Below, piece after piece: positions 52,945 through 61,555 of a stretch of DNA of 64,000 nucleotides. The stretch is from Salinirussus salinus (lineage in GTDB: Archaea; Halobacteriota; Halobacteria; Halobacteriales; Haloarculaceae), in assembly GCF_009831455.1 (NCBI RefSeq), contig NZ_WOWO01000004.1, positions 310,001-374,000 on the forward strand, written 5' to 3'. A program made the position numbers and the translations under genes. Under the pieces are notes generated by a model. The model worked only from the letters and a program-made list of their open reading frames with translations, was not told the origin of the DNA and made no database searches. Numbering within the stretch: position 1 is the stretch's first letter; each line of letters starts with the position of its first letter.

Positions 52945-53904
52945 TCACTCCGGTATCGGCGTCGTGACCGCGTCGTTGCCGGCGGCCGTCATCGAGTGGA
53001 TCACCGAGGAGTAGTTCCCGATCCCGCCGGCGACCATGACGAGAGCGTCGTCGGGCGAGCGCAACAGCGGGTTGTCGTCGCCCCACCGGCAGTGGTCGTG
53101 GAGGTACTCCTTGACCTCCTGTTTCTCGTAGTCCTGCCCCAGACGCCCCGCGTGGTCCTGGCCCAGGACGAACAGCATCGGGCCGGGCATCGTGGACGGG
53201 CCCATCGCTGACTCGGTGGCGCCGTGGGCCAGCCCTTCGAGGATGTCCTCGTCGTCGGGGTCCGGTCCGATCCCCTCGTCGAGCAGGTGTGGCGAGTGGG
53301 CGGGGTAGACGGTGACGGCACTGGTGTCGGGGTCCAGGTCCGCGGTGTCCGTGTGCAGCGGGTCCCAGGGACTCTCCTCCTCGAACTCGCCGAAACAGTA
53401 GGTGTACCGCCCCGGGTGCGCGTGTGTCGCCTTCGTCCCGGTTCCGGGGTAGACCCGGCCGACCGTGATGAACGCGAGGCTGACCGCCCGGCCGATGGTC
53501 GCGTTGGCGCGGTAGCCGGGGCCGAACAGCCCCGTCCCGCAGTTCACGTCGAGGTCGTTTCTCGCGGGGCCGTTGACGATGACGGCCGGGCAGAAGCCGC
53601 TGGTGGTGGCCATCACGGCCCGGAGGTTCGGCCACTCCGCCAGCCCCTCCATCGCGGCGAGCACGGCAGGGAAATACTCCGGCCGGCAGCCGGCCATGAC
53701 CGCGCAGCTGGCAAGCGACTCGACGGTGAGTTCGTCGAAGCTCGTGGGGATCTGCATGAGGGTCTCGCCGCCCGGCCGGTCGACGGTGGCCAGCGTGTCC
53801 GCGACGCGCTCGTCGGTCGGCGGGATCACGGGTAGCCCGTCCGAGAGTTCGTTCTCGTGGAGGTACTCGAAGAGCTCCTCGGGCTCGGTCGGGACGTTAT
53901 CCAT
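52945..53904 (-). CDS. Partner protein of the CGSC/UGSC-like unit, 319 residues
   Basis: A soluble 319-residue protein of unknown function. The N-terminal segment SDGLPVIPPTDERV and the conserved-looking blocks AVMAGCRPEYFPAVL, ATTSGFCPAVIVNGP, NCGTGLFGPGYRANATIGR and GHPG-like HAHPGRYTYCFGE suggest an enzyme with several functional cysteines (Cys67, 73, 105, 122, 170). I recall similar proteins in bacteria beside UGSC proteins. Its start overlaps the CGSC gene stop by 8 bases. Confidence 0.75.
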   Translation of the reverse strand: MDNVPTEPEELFEYLHENELSDGLPVIPPTDERVADTLATVDRPGGETLMQIPTSFDELTVESLASCAVMAGCRPEYFPAVLAAMEGLAEWPNLRAVMATTSGFCPAVIVNGPARNDLDVNCGTGLFGPGYRANATIGRAVSLAFITVGRVYPGTGTKATHAHPGRYTYCFGEFEEESPWDPLHTDTADLDPDTSAVTVYPAHSPHLLDEGIGPDPDDEDILEGLAHGATESAMGPSTMPGPMLFVLGQDHAGRLGQDYEKQEVKEYLHDHCRWGDDNPLLRSPDDALVMVAGGIGNYSSVIHSMTAAGNDAVTTPIPE

Positions 53905-54457
53905 CGTCGCCAGCGAGCAGACACTCCTCGCAGGTGAGCTGGGTGTGGACGCTCCACTGGATCCGTTCGGCCAGCGCGTCGACCTCCTCGCTGTCGAGGT
54001 AGCGGGTCGGGTGGTCGACCGTGATGAGCGGGAGCTTCTCGTAGCCGTAACTCTCCGAGATCCTGGTGTTCAGGTCGAGGAACTTGTCGGTGATGACCTG
54101 GACGGTCGGGACTCCCTTCTCCTCGAAGGTCTTCGCGTCGACGACGACCGAGGAGTTACAGGACCCGCAGTCGGCGATCGCGAGAATGACCCCGTCGGGA
54201 TCCGCCGCCATGATCTCCTCCATCAGGTCGCCCGGGACCGGGCTCGACGGCGTCGGCTTCCGGTAGTACAGCAGCTCCTCGATGCCGAACTCCTCGGTGA
54301 AGCGGCGCTCGAAGCAGTCGTACAGTTCCTCGCCGTTGGGCTTGCCCCAGTCGACGTAGGCGAGGGTCTTGCCCTCGAGGTCGTCGATGCGGTCGGCGTA
54401 TGTCGCCTCCGATGTCGACTCCCCGTCCGACCCGGGGAGATTGATGCTCTCGCTCAT
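53897..54457 (-). CDS. CGSC protein, cysteine form of the UGSC (seleno)protein family
   Basis: A 186-residue protein with redox-type motif CGSC (Cys97-Cys100) in VILAIADCGSCNSS, aligned with the U-G-S-C motif of UGSC-family selenoproteins, where selenocysteine replaces the first Cys. A second pair, CEEC (Cys176, Cys179), is near the C-terminus. The rest has a Rossmann-like feel (KTLAYVDWGKP, VPTVQVITDKF). The TATA-like GGTATATG box at 54486-54493 is about 30 bases upstream. Role unknown; likely thiol/selenol redox. Confidence 0.75.
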   Translation of the reverse strand: MSESINLPGSDGESTSEATYADRIDDLEGKTLAYVDWGKPNGEELYDCFERRFTEEFGIEELLYYRKPTPSSPVPGDLMEEIMAADPDGVILAIADCGSCNSSVVVDAKTFEEKGVPTVQVITDKFLDLNTRISESYGYEKLPLITVDHPTRYLDSEEVDALAERIQWSVHTQLTCEECLLAGDDG

Positions 54458-54485
54458 GGGTGTCTCTAGCGTGCATCCCGGGTCT

Positions 54486-54493
54486 CATATACC
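54486..54493 (-). promoter_or_regulatory. TATA box of the CGSC operon
   Basis: Minus-strand GGTATATG lies about 32 bases before the ATG at 54457. The transcript should be leaderless and cover both genes. Confidence 0.55.
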
Positions 54494-54595
54494 TACGGGG
54501 GCGGTCCCGCCCCGCCCGCGCACGCGGGACTCTCCCCGCGTTCAAACCGTGTCAGGATGGACCTTTTCACTGCTCACTATCGTTCGCAGGAAAAG

Positions 54596-54669
54596 TCCGC
54601 CCTCCCCGATTTGAACGGGGGACAAGTCGATCTACAGTCGACTGCTCTACCAGTCTGAGCTAAGGGCGG
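54596..54669 (-). tRNA. tRNA-Tyr (GTA)
   Basis: Folded by eye on the minus strand. Acceptor CCGCCCT pairs with AGGGCGG, with discriminator A and no encoded CCA seen. The anticodon arm is GTCGA-CTGTAGA-TCGAC, giving anticodon GTA, and the T-arm is CCCCG-TTCAAAT-CGGGG. The C1:G72 pair is the archaeal tyrosine identity feature. No intron is present; 74 bases. Confidence 0.93.
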
Positions 54670-54761
54670 GCGTCCGGTGATAGGACACGAGCCGGACTTA
54701 ACCATTATCATTCGGAGAGCGACCGACGCCCGACAGACGGGCGTCAGACACCTCGGGAAGA

Positions 54762-54769
54762 TTGATATA
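54762..54769 (+). promoter_or_regulatory. TATA-like box of cdrL
   Basis: TTGATATA lies 22 bases from ATG 54788 and 34 bases from ATG 54800 (centre to start). The spacing suggests a start at 54800 with a short leader, but it is not decisive. Confidence 0.45.
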
Positions 54770-54799
54770 CCCCGACAGACAACGTGTATGACGACCGCG

Positions 54800-55402
54800 A
54801 TGAGCAAGATCACGTTCCGCGCCGACGACGAGCTCATCAGGCGACTCGAGGAGTTCGACGCCTCGAAAAGCGAGGTGATGCGGGAGGCCCTGCGCGAGTA
54901 TCTCGACGGCGCCACCGCCTCGACGTCCGACACGCGGCCCAGTGCCGACCCCGAACCCGAGACCCTCGACGAGGCCGTCGCCGACCGCGTGGACGCGCTC
55001 ATCGCCGACCGGCTCGAGGAGGCGTTTACGCCACGCCAGCCCCGCGACGTCAACGTAAACATCACGCTCGACGGCGATTCTGCGGCCGTCAGCGACGAAC
55101 AGGCCGGCTCAGTAAACACCACCGCGGGCGCGTCACACGACTCGCCGGCCGATGCGTCACACACGCCGGAAACGCGTAAGACGGGTGACGGGGGCGACGA
55201 AAACGCGGCTGCAAACGAGAGTAAGACGTGCTCGCAGTGCGGGGAAACCGTGTCGCCGTCCCACGTTTACTGTCCGAACTGTGGGGAGAAGACGGCGCGG
55301 CGGGTGTTCTGTGACTGCGGGGACGAACTCCGCTCTGACTGGGGATTCTGTCCCGGCTGTGGCCGCCGCACCCCCGCAGCGGACGTTCTCGACCAGGGCT
55401 AA
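54800..55402 (+). CDS. cdrL: CdrL-like RHH regulator with double zinc ribbon
   Basis: A 200-residue transcription regulator. The N-terminal ribbon-helix-helix reads [18 protein letters not shown] then [15 protein letters not shown] disordered acidic Ser/Thr/Ala linker spans about 55-145. The C-terminus has two zinc ribbons (CSQCG, CPNCG, CDCGDEL, CPGCG). In Haloferax, CdrL is known to regulate the cdrS-ftsZ2 operon, and here the gene lies directly upstream of cdrS, supporting the name. Two GTAAGAC boxes fall inside the coding region near 55176 and 55221. An ATG at 54788 is an alternative start. Confidence 0.82.
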   Translation: MSKITFRADDELIRRLEEFDASKSEVMREALREYLDGATASTSDTRPSADPEPETLDEAVADRVDALIADRLEEAFTPRQPRDVNVNITLDGDSAAVSDEQAGSVNTTAGASHDSPADASHTPETRKTGDGGDENAAANESKTCSQCGETVSPSHVYCPNCGEKTARRVFCDCGDELRSDWGFCPGCGRRTPAADVLDQG

Positions 55403-55452
55403 CCGCCCGTAAACAGCCATCTCAGTGGGTTTACTCCGGTAAACGCCCTGAT

Positions 55453-55613
55453 GTCTTACGCAACCCCCAACCTTTATTACATACCAGTCTGTGGTATGTT
55501 GTGCGTAAGACGGCCGTCTTACACACCGCGACGCGCGGCACGCATTCCGCCGCTGTCGTGCGGTTTCGGTGTGTAAAACGTGCGGGCCGGGGGTGTCCCG
55601 GTCCCCGTCTTAC
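55453..55613. promoter_or_regulatory. cdrS promoter with GTAAGAC/GTCTTAC box array
   Basis: TATA-like TTTATTA is at 55473-55479. Inverted repeat ACATACC...GGTATGT is at 55479-55499, and palindrome GTAAGACGGCCGTCTTAC is at 55505-55522. Further GTCTTAC copies are at 55453-55459 and 55607-55613. The palindromes straddle the expected start site near 55503, a typical repressor position. Confidence 0.6.
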
Positions 55614-55632
55614 CCACAAAGGGGAACACAAC

Positions 55633-55827
55633 ATGGAGCGTGTGACACTACGGATTCCGAAACAGCAGGTCGAAGAGGTCGAACGGATGGTCGAGACGGG
55701 GGAGTACCCCAACCGGAGCGAGGCGATCCGGGCCGCCGTTCGGGAGATGCTCGACGAGCAGGACGCCGGCAAGGAGCGTCCCTCCGAGAAACGCCAGCGC
55801 CGCAAGCGCTCGTGGGCCAAGGTGTAA
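55633..55827 (+). CDS. cdrS: CdrS-like short RHH regulator of cell division
   Basis: A 64-residue protein consisting almost only of a ribbon-helix-helix fold ([19 protein letters not shown] then [15 protein letters not shown]), with a basic tail (KRQRRKRSW). In Haloferax and Halobacterium, CdrS controls ftsZ2 and cell division. Here it ends two bases before ftsZ2, so the two form an operon. The leader from the predicted start site to this ATG is about 130 bases, unusually long for the window. Confidence 0.87.
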   Translation: MERVTLRIPKQQVEEVERMVETGEYPNRSEAIRAAVREMLDEQDAGKERPSEKRQRRKRSWAKV

Positions 55828-55829
55828 CT

Positions 55830-57011
55830 ATGCAGGATATCGTCAACGAGGCCCTCGAACGCGACGAGCAGGAACAGAAACAGATGGACGACGTCGACGG
55901 CTTTGGCGATCCGCGGATCGTGATCGTCGGCTGTGGCGGCGCCGGCAACAACACGGTCAACCGCCTCTACAACATCGGCGTCGACGGCGCGGAGACCATC
56001 GCGCTGAACACCGACAAACAGCACCTGCAGATGATCGAGGCCGACACGAAGATCCTGGTCGGCAAGTCCCTCACCAACGGGCTCGGCGCGGGCGGCGACC
56101 CCTCGATGGGCGAGCGCGCCACCGAGATGGCTCAGGGGACCATCAAGGAGGTGCTCGGTGACGCCGACCTCGTCTTCGTCACCGCCGGCATGGGTGGTGG
56201 CACGGGGACCGGCGCGGCGCCGGTCGTCTCGAAGATCGCCAAAGAGCAGGGCGCTATCGTCGTCGGCATGGTGTCGACGCCGTTCAACGTCGAGCGCGCG
56301 CGCACGGTCAAAGCCGAGGAGGGCCTCGAGCGGCTCCGCGACGAGGCCGACTCCATCATCGTGCTCGACAACAACCGGCTGCTCGACTACGTCCCGAACC
56401 TCCCGATCGGCAAGGCGTTCTCGGTGATGGACCAGATCATCGCCGAGACGGTCAAGGGGATCAGCGAGACCATCACCCAGCCCTCGCTGATCAACCTCGA
56501 TTACGCCGACATGACCTCGATCATGAACAAGGGTGGCGTGGCGGTCATGCTGGTCGGCGAGACCCAGGACAAGAACAAGACCGATGAGGTCGTCAAGGAC
56601 GCGATGAACCACCCGCTTTTGGACGTCGACTACCGCGGCGCCTCCGGCGGGCTGGTCCACATCACCGGCGGCCCCGACCTCACGCTGAAGGAGGCCGAGG
56701 GGATCGCCCAGAACATCACCGACCGCCTGGAGGCCGACGCCAACGTCATCTGGGGCGCGCGCATCCAGGAGCAGTACAAGGGGAAGGTCCGCGTGATGGC
56801 GATCATGACCGGCGTCCAGAGCGCCCAGGTGCTCGGCCCGACGACCCAGAAGCAGGCCGACAAGTCCCGCCAGGCCATTGAGGGCGTCGACGACGAAGCC
56901 TTCGACGCCGCGACGAACGTGGCCGAAAGTCGCGAGTTCGGCGAGACCGACGGCGGCCGCAGCAGCGTCGAGACCAACAACGGACTCGACGTCGTCCGCA
57001 CTAACGACTGA
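55830..57011 (+). CDS. ftsZ2: Tubulin-like cell division GTPase FtsZ2
   Basis: A 393-residue GTPase that forms a contractile ring with FtsZ1/SepF. The nucleotide signature GGGTGTG (residues 122-128) is intact. The T7 loop is [11 protein letters not shown], which carries the acidic catalytic residue. An N-terminal helical extension (about 1-24, rich in Glu/Gln) precedes the fold; an acidic C-tail ends the protein. It is directly downstream of cdrS and belongs to its operon. Confidence 0.96.
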   Translation: MQDIVNEALERDEQEQKQMDDVDGFGDPRIVIVGCGGAGNNTVNRLYNIGVDGAETIALNTDKQHLQMIEADTKILVGKSLTNGLGAGGDPSMGERATEMAQGTIKEVLGDADLVFVTAGMGGGTGTGAAPVVSKIAKEQGAIVVGMVSTPFNVERARTVKAEEGLERLRDEADSIIVLDNNRLLDYVPNLPIGKAFSVMDQIIAETVKGISETITQPSLINLDYADMTSIMNKGGVAVMLVGETQDKNKTDEVVKDAMNHPLLDVDYRGASGGLVHITGGPDLTLKEAEGIAQNITDRLEADANVIWGARIQEQYKGKVRVMAIMTGVQSAQVLGPTTQKQADKSRQAIEGVDDEAFDAATNVAESREFGETDGGRSSVETNNGLDVVRTND

Positions 57012-57046
57012 GTCCGGCGACCCGGTTACCCCCCCACTTCCGCGTT

Positions 57047-58027
57047 TCAGGTGAGCGCGTCCAGCAGGCCACACTTCCGGCAGACCTCTCTGGCGGTCGG
57101 CGACCCACACTCCGCACACTCGCCGAGGTCGCCGTCGCCGTCCGATGCGTCGTACTCGCCCGCGGCCAGCGCCGCCAGCTCCTCGTAGCCCGCCATGATG
57201 GAGTGGCGCGTCCCGGGGTGTCGCTCCTCCAGGTCGTAGAGCAGCTGCTGGATCTCCCCGCGGTAGGCTTCCTCGGCGTGGGGGCACTCGGTGATGTGGG
57301 CCGGCAGGTCGCGGACGCGGGCGTACAGGGCGACCTCCCGCTCGGGGACGTCCCGCAGCGGCTTCGCCCGCGGGACGAACTCCTCGCCCCCCTCGCGGGT
57401 GCGCTCCGCGTCGGCCCCCTCGAAGGGGCCGAGGCTGGCGTCGAACTGCTGTGACAGTTTTCTGATATCGCCCTCCAGAAAATTCATCAGCGCGGTCTCG
57501 GCCTCATCATCGAGATTATGACCAGTCAGAAGCTTGTCAGCACCGAGGTCGGCCGCGTACCGGCTCAGCACGTCCCGGCGGAACACCCCGCAGTACGCAC
57601 AGGCCGACATGTCGTGTGGGTCCTCCTCGACCACCTCGTCCATCCGGACGTCGAACTCCTCGTCGTAGGAGACGACCTCGTGAGCGACCCCGAGGTCGGC
57701 GGTCAGTTCCCGGCAGGCCGCGAGCGACTCGTCGCGGTAGCCGTCGATCCCCTCGTGGACCGAGAGCGCGACCAGCTCGACCCGGGGGTCACGGCCGAAC
57801 GTCTCCGCGAGGATCTGCGTGAGGACGACGCTGTCCTTGCCGCCGGAGAGGCCGACGACCCACGTCTCCGGGTCCCCGGCGGTGGCGTCGTCGGGCAGGA
57901 GGTTGTCCTCGCGGACCCGCCTGCGGACCCGCTTCTCGACGGACTGGCAGAGATGGTCCTCACAGAGGTGAAGCCCGGAGTAGGCGGCGTGCAACACGGC
58001 GTCGGCGCCGCACTTGTCGCAGTCCAT
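57047..58027 (-). CDS. ncsA: tRNA 2-thiolation protein NcsA
   Basis: A 326-residue TtcA/Ncs6-type PP-loop enzyme that thiolates the wobble uridine of some tRNAs with SAMP-type ubiquitin-like sulfur carriers. The N-terminal zinc finger has CDKCG and CEDHLC; PP-loop SGGKDS is at 61-66. A CAYCGVFRR segment and the late C-terminal pair CAECG...CRKCG follow. Start is ATG at 58027. It is convergent with ftsZ2. Confidence 0.88.
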   Translation of the reverse strand: MDCDKCGADAVLHAAYSGLHLCEDHLCQSVEKRVRRRVREDNLLPDDATAGDPETWVVGLSGGKDSVVLTQILAETFGRDPRVELVALSVHEGIDGYRDESLAACRELTADLGVAHEVVSYDEEFDVRMDEVVEEDPHDMSACAYCGVFRRDVLSRYAADLGADKLLTGHNLDDEAETALMNFLEGDIRKLSQQFDASLGPFEGADAERTREGGEEFVPRAKPLRDVPEREVALYARVRDLPAHITECPHAEEAYRGEIQQLLYDLEERHPGTRHSIMAGYEELAALAAGEYDASDGDGDLGECAECGSPTAREVCRKCGLLDALT

Positions 58028-58142
58028 TACCGTCGGCTCGGCGTCCCACGCCGTTGACCGTTTCGCTCCCGATGTGGCTCGGCCCGGCTGCCGGTTCCAC
58101 GGAGCGCAAGCCGTTTGTCTGCTCCCGTCATACCCGACGGCG

Positions 58143-58796
58143 ATGACCGACTGGCCTCGCAGCGAAGCCGTCGCCCGTGTCGAGGAGGTCGTCGCCCGCA
58201 TCGAGGAGGAGCTCATGCCGGTCCCGGTCCGCGAGGTGTGGGTCTACGGCGACGCCGCGCTCGGCCTCGACCCCGTCGAACGCCTCGACATCTACCTCAC
58301 CAAGGACATCCTCTTTCACGGGGAGGAGGACCGGGAGGCGGAGTTCATCGACTCCCACGGGGTCGAGGGCGTCGGCAAGACCGTCCGGGCCGAGTGGGCC
58401 GACGAATTCCCGGAGTATCTCCGGGCGAACGCCAGCGGGCACGCCGCCCCGGAGAAGTGTCTCGCTGCCCACCTCCTGGCCGACGACGAGCCCGTCCACC
58501 TGGAGGTCTGCAACGCGAGCTTCGAGGACAACGTCCGCCAGCGCCTGGAGGGCGCGATGGCCCGGGAGAACTACGGCGAGATCCTCGACCCCCGCGGGGC
58601 GTGTCTGTGGGTCGACGGTCACCGCTCCGAGGAAGCCTTCGAGAAGCTCCGGGCCGGCGACTTCGTCTTTCCCACTCTGTCCGACGCCCTGGAGATGCTC
58701 GGACTCGAGGCCGACGAATCTCGGGAGGCTGCCGAGGCCGTCGAGCAGTACCGGAAGCAGCAGGACGGCCCCTCAGTGCGGGGGGACGTAGTTTGA
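58143..58796 (+). CDS. Conserved haloarchaeal protein of unknown function
   Basis: A 217-residue cytosolic acidic protein. I do not recognise its family with certainty. It has a nucleotidyltransferase-like feel (YGDAALGLDPVERLDIYL), with several conserved-looking blocks (KDILFHGEED, CLAAHLLADDEPVHLEV, ENYGEILDPRGACLWVDGH), but no complete motif. It is divergent from ncsA, separated by 115 bases, so a tRNA-linked role is possible but unsupported. Confidence 0.6.
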   Translation: MTDWPRSEAVARVEEVVARIEEELMPVPVREVWVYGDAALGLDPVERLDIYLTKDILFHGEEDREAEFIDSHGVEGVGKTVRAEWADEFPEYLRANASGHAAPEKCLAAHLLADDEPVHLEVCNASFEDNVRQRLEGAMARENYGEILDPRGACLWVDGHRSEEAFEKLRAGDFVFPTLSDALEMLGLEADESREAAEAVEQYRKQQDGPSVRGDVV

Positions 58797-58919
58797 AACC
58801 GGAGGGCGGGACCACTCCCGGGTATGTCCTGACGAGCTACTGCGGAGCGGCCCGCGATAGCGTGACCGACCGCTCCGCGCTACGGGGTCCGCCGCCGGCC
58901 CTGTCGGGTCACCTGCTCG

Positions 58920-59747
58920 CTATACCTGTCCGACAGTCACGAAGAAGGGGACGGTCTCACGGTGGCGATACTCCCCCGCTTGCATCTGTGCCACGACCTC
59001 TCTCCCCATCGCCCGCCACTCCGCTCTGAGGTCGTCGAACTCCTCCGGGGTCGCGCCGCCGGCCAGCACTTCGGCACGGTCTCCACTCAACCCCTCGCCG
59101 CTGGCCTTCCGCCGCGCGCTCTCGATGTCCCGCTCGGTGTACGGCGGGCTCACCGTTCGCTCGTGGTCGTACTGTCGAACCTTGACCTCGGACAGGCCGA
59201 CCCGCTCGAACAGCCCGCGGGCCGCGCCGAAACTCGCCTCGGTCCCGACGCCAGCGAGGTACAGCTCCCGCGCTCGGCGCGCCAGGGGCACCTCCGTCTC
59301 GACCGTCGAGTCGACGGTGACGGCGCTGTTGTCCGGTTCGATGACGGCCACGCGCTCGCTGGCGACGCGAGCGAATTCCCGGACGGCGCGCTCTGGGTCC
59401 GGGAGGTTCACCAGTAGCGCCTGGCAGACCACCAGGCCGACGCTGTCGTCGACGAACGGGAGACTGACGGCATCGCCGACGACGCTGGGGCCGCCGGCGT
59501 GAGCCAGCAGGTCGGCGTCCGCGTCGACCGCGACCACCTCGCCGGGGCTCTCCTCGCGCAAGACGCGGGTCAACTCGCCGGTCCCTGCGCCCACGTCGAG
59601 GGCGTACTCGCACCGCTCTAGGCCCAGTGGTTCCAGCGCTTCCCGGGAGTCTGCCCACATCCCCTCGCGGGTGGCAGTCAGATACTCGGCGGTGAACTCG
59701 CGCACACGTTCGCTACTGGCTTCTGCGGTAAAATTCCCTGCACTCAC
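58920..59747 (-). CDS. Class I SAM-dependent methyltransferase
   Basis: A 275-residue methyltransferase. SAM motif I is [15 protein letters not shown], motif [13 protein letters not shown], and [10 protein letters not shown] precedes the [11 protein letters not shown] segment. It has a C-terminal extension of about 90 residues typical of small-molecule methyltransferases. Its ATG overlaps the nfo stop by four bases (ATGA), so the two are co-expressed. Substrate unknown. Confidence 0.82.
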   Translation of the reverse strand: MSAGNFTAEASSERVREFTAEYLTATREGMWADSREALEPLGLERCEYALDVGAGTGELTRVLREESPGEVVAVDADADLLAHAGGPSVVGDAVSLPFVDDSVGLVVCQALLVNLPDPERAVREFARVASERVAVIEPDNSAVTVDSTVETEVPLARRARELYLAGVGTEASFGAARGLFERVGLSEVKVRQYDHERTVSPPYTERDIESARRKASGEGLSGDRAEVLAGGATPEEFDDLRAEWRAMGREVVAQMQAGEYRHRETVPFFVTVGQV

Positions 59748-60577
59748 TCCCGCAGCTCCCGCACCCGCCGGATGTTCCAGGCGAAGTCCTTGCCGTCTTC
59801 TGTCGGAGTCTCTAGCACTAGCGGGACTTCACGGATAGCCCCGTGATTGACGAACGCGCGCATCCCGTCCTCGCCGATCAGTCCCTCGCCGACGTGCGCG
59901 TGTTCGTCCTTGTTGGTGCCACACTCGTGTTTCGAGTCGTTGAGATGGACACAGGCCAGGTTCTCCAGCCCGACCACGTCGTCGAACTCCGCGATGGTCT
60001 CCTCCACCGCTTCCGGCGTCGAGAGGTCGTACCCCGCCGCGAACGCGTGGGCGGTGTCGAGACAGACCTCCAGGTCCTGCGCCGAGCGGTTGAGCACCGC
60101 CCGCAGGTGGTCGAAGTCGCCGCCGAGTTTCGTCCCGCTGCCGGCGTCCGACTCGACGAGGACAGTCACGCCCTCGGGAACGTCCAGATCGTCGAGTGCG
60201 CTCGCTGCGTTGTTCAGCCCACCCTCGACGCCCGCACCCGTGTGCGCGCCGAGGTGGACGTTGACGTACTCGACCCCAAGGGTCTCGGCCGCGTCGACCT
60301 CCCGTTGCATCGACGCGACGGACTTCTCCCGGAGGTCGTCCTTGGGCGTCGCGAGATTCACGAGGTAGGAGGCGTGGATGACCCATGGGCCGATGTCGTC
60401 CTCTTCGGAGATGTCGCGGAACTGCGCGGCGTTGTCGGGGTCGATGTCCGGGTCCTGCCAGACCTGCGGGGAGTGTGAGAAGATCTGCCCGCAGTTGCCG
60501 CCGAACTCCCGCTGTTCGTCGACGGCGTTGTGGACGCCGCCGGCGACCGAGGCGTGCGCACCGACGCGGAGTGTCAT
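59744..60577 (-). CDS. nfo: Deoxyribonuclease IV (AP endonuclease)
   Basis: A 277-residue zinc enzyme of base excision repair that cuts at abasic sites. Metal-ligand segments include [48 protein letters not shown] and [23 protein letters not shown]. The length matches family members. It is upstream of the methyltransferase gene in a coupled pair and 78 bases downstream of the lipoate ligase gene. Confidence 0.95.
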   Translation of the reverse strand: MTLRVGAHASVAGGVHNAVDEQREFGGNCGQIFSHSPQVWQDPDIDPDNAAQFRDISEEDDIGPWVIHASYLVNLATPKDDLREKSVASMQREVDAAETLGVEYVNVHLGAHTGAGVEGGLNNAASALDDLDVPEGVTVLVESDAGSGTKLGGDFDHLRAVLNRSAQDLEVCLDTAHAFAAGYDLSTPEAVEETIAEFDDVVGLENLACVHLNDSKHECGTNKDEHAHVGEGLIGEDGMRAFVNHGAIREVPLVLETPTEDGKDFAWNIRRVRELRE

Positions 60578-60655
60578 ACCGGCCCGTCGGGCCCGCCGGC
60601 TCTTAGCGGCTGTGACTCGTGGCCGGCAGGGTCGTCAAATCCCTGACGGTACCAC

Positions 60656-61462
60656 TCACGCTTCCGGGGTGGTTCGTTCGTGGACCCAGGCGTCGCTCGC
60701 GTACTTCCGCGCTGCAAGCTCCCGTGCCCGCGCCAGCTCCCCATCGGTCCACCCCCCCTCCTCGGCCCCGCACCACTCGACCAGCGCCGCCTCGAGCGCC
60801 GCGACGGTCTCCTCGCGGTCGGCGCCACACTCCGCGCGGACGGAGGTGACGCGCTCGCGAAACCGGTCGGGCGAGAGGTCGGCCGCGAAGACGCCGAGGT
60901 GTGGTTCGACCGCCCGGCTGTGCGTGACCGACCCATGCTGGATCACGGCCTCGCGCTGGCGGTACTGGGCGTTGCCGCTGATCTTCTTCCCGTCAACTCC
61001 GATGTCGTGAGCGGGGTCGAGTGCGCGCAGGTAGCAGGCCGGCCGGTGGACGGCCGGCGCGGGCTCGTCGAGAAAGCCGGCGCCGACGCCGAGCCGGTCC
61101 AGCCCCGCCAGTACCGGCTCACAGAGCCGGTTGTACGCGGCTTCCAGCTCGCCCGGGAGCGCCTCGGCCGGTGCGATGACCGAGTAGGAGATGTCGCCAG
61201 CGTGGTCGTGGTAGATGCCGCCGCCGCCGGTCTGCCGCCGAGTCACGTCGATACCGTTGCGCGCACAGAACTCCCAGTCGACGGTGGCGGAGTCCTGGCC
61301 GTAGCCAAGCGAGAGCGTGCTCGGCTCCCACCGGAAGACCCGCACCGTCGCCGGCCCGCCCGCCGCGACCGTCTCGGCGGCGACCTCCTCCAGGGCCATC
61401 TGCACCGGCCCCGGTCGCGTCTCCTCGGGGACGAGCCGCCACTCCCGGTCGGTCAGCTCCAT
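60656..61462 (-). CDS. lplA: Lipoate--protein ligase A family protein
   Basis: A 268-residue LplA-type enzyme that may attach lipoate to E2/H proteins. The motif RRQTGGGGIYHDHAGDISYS and the catalytic-type GKKISGNAQ then VIQHGS are present. A helical C-terminal part (ELARARELAARKY) resembles the LplA accessory domain. Whether it uses free lipoate or octanoyl donors is not shown. Divergent from an F420 oxidoreductase (93-base spacer). Confidence 0.85.
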   Translation of the reverse strand: MELTDREWRLVPEETRPGPVQMALEEVAAETVAAGGPATVRVFRWEPSTLSLGYGQDSATVDWEFCARNGIDVTRRQTGGGGIYHDHAGDISYSVIAPAEALPGELEAAYNRLCEPVLAGLDRLGVGAGFLDEPAPAVHRPACYLRALDPAHDIGVDGKKISGNAQYRQREAVIQHGSVTHSRAVEPHLGVFAADLSPDRFRERVTSVRAECGADREETVAALEAALVEWCGAEEGGWTDGELARARELAARKYASDAWVHERTTPEA

Positions 61463-61524
61463 ACCGGGGGTCGGGTGGCCGACGGCAAAGCCGTTGTGTC
61501 GACCCGCCGCGGGTTTGTCCCCCT

Positions 61525-61533
61525 GTTTTTTAT
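61525..61533 (+). promoter_or_regulatory. TATA-like box of the F420 oxidoreductase gene
   Basis: TTTTTTATC at about 61525-61533 lies about 27 bases upstream of the ATG at 61556, again leaderless. Confidence 0.5.
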
Positions 61534-61555
61534 CCTAGTCGTCGGTTGTGGGCGT

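Noticed and set aside
55501-55632. N-terminal extension of cdrS from GTG 55501.
   Set aside because: The extra 44 residues cover the palindromic operator and are not RHH-like; the start at 55633 fits the fold.
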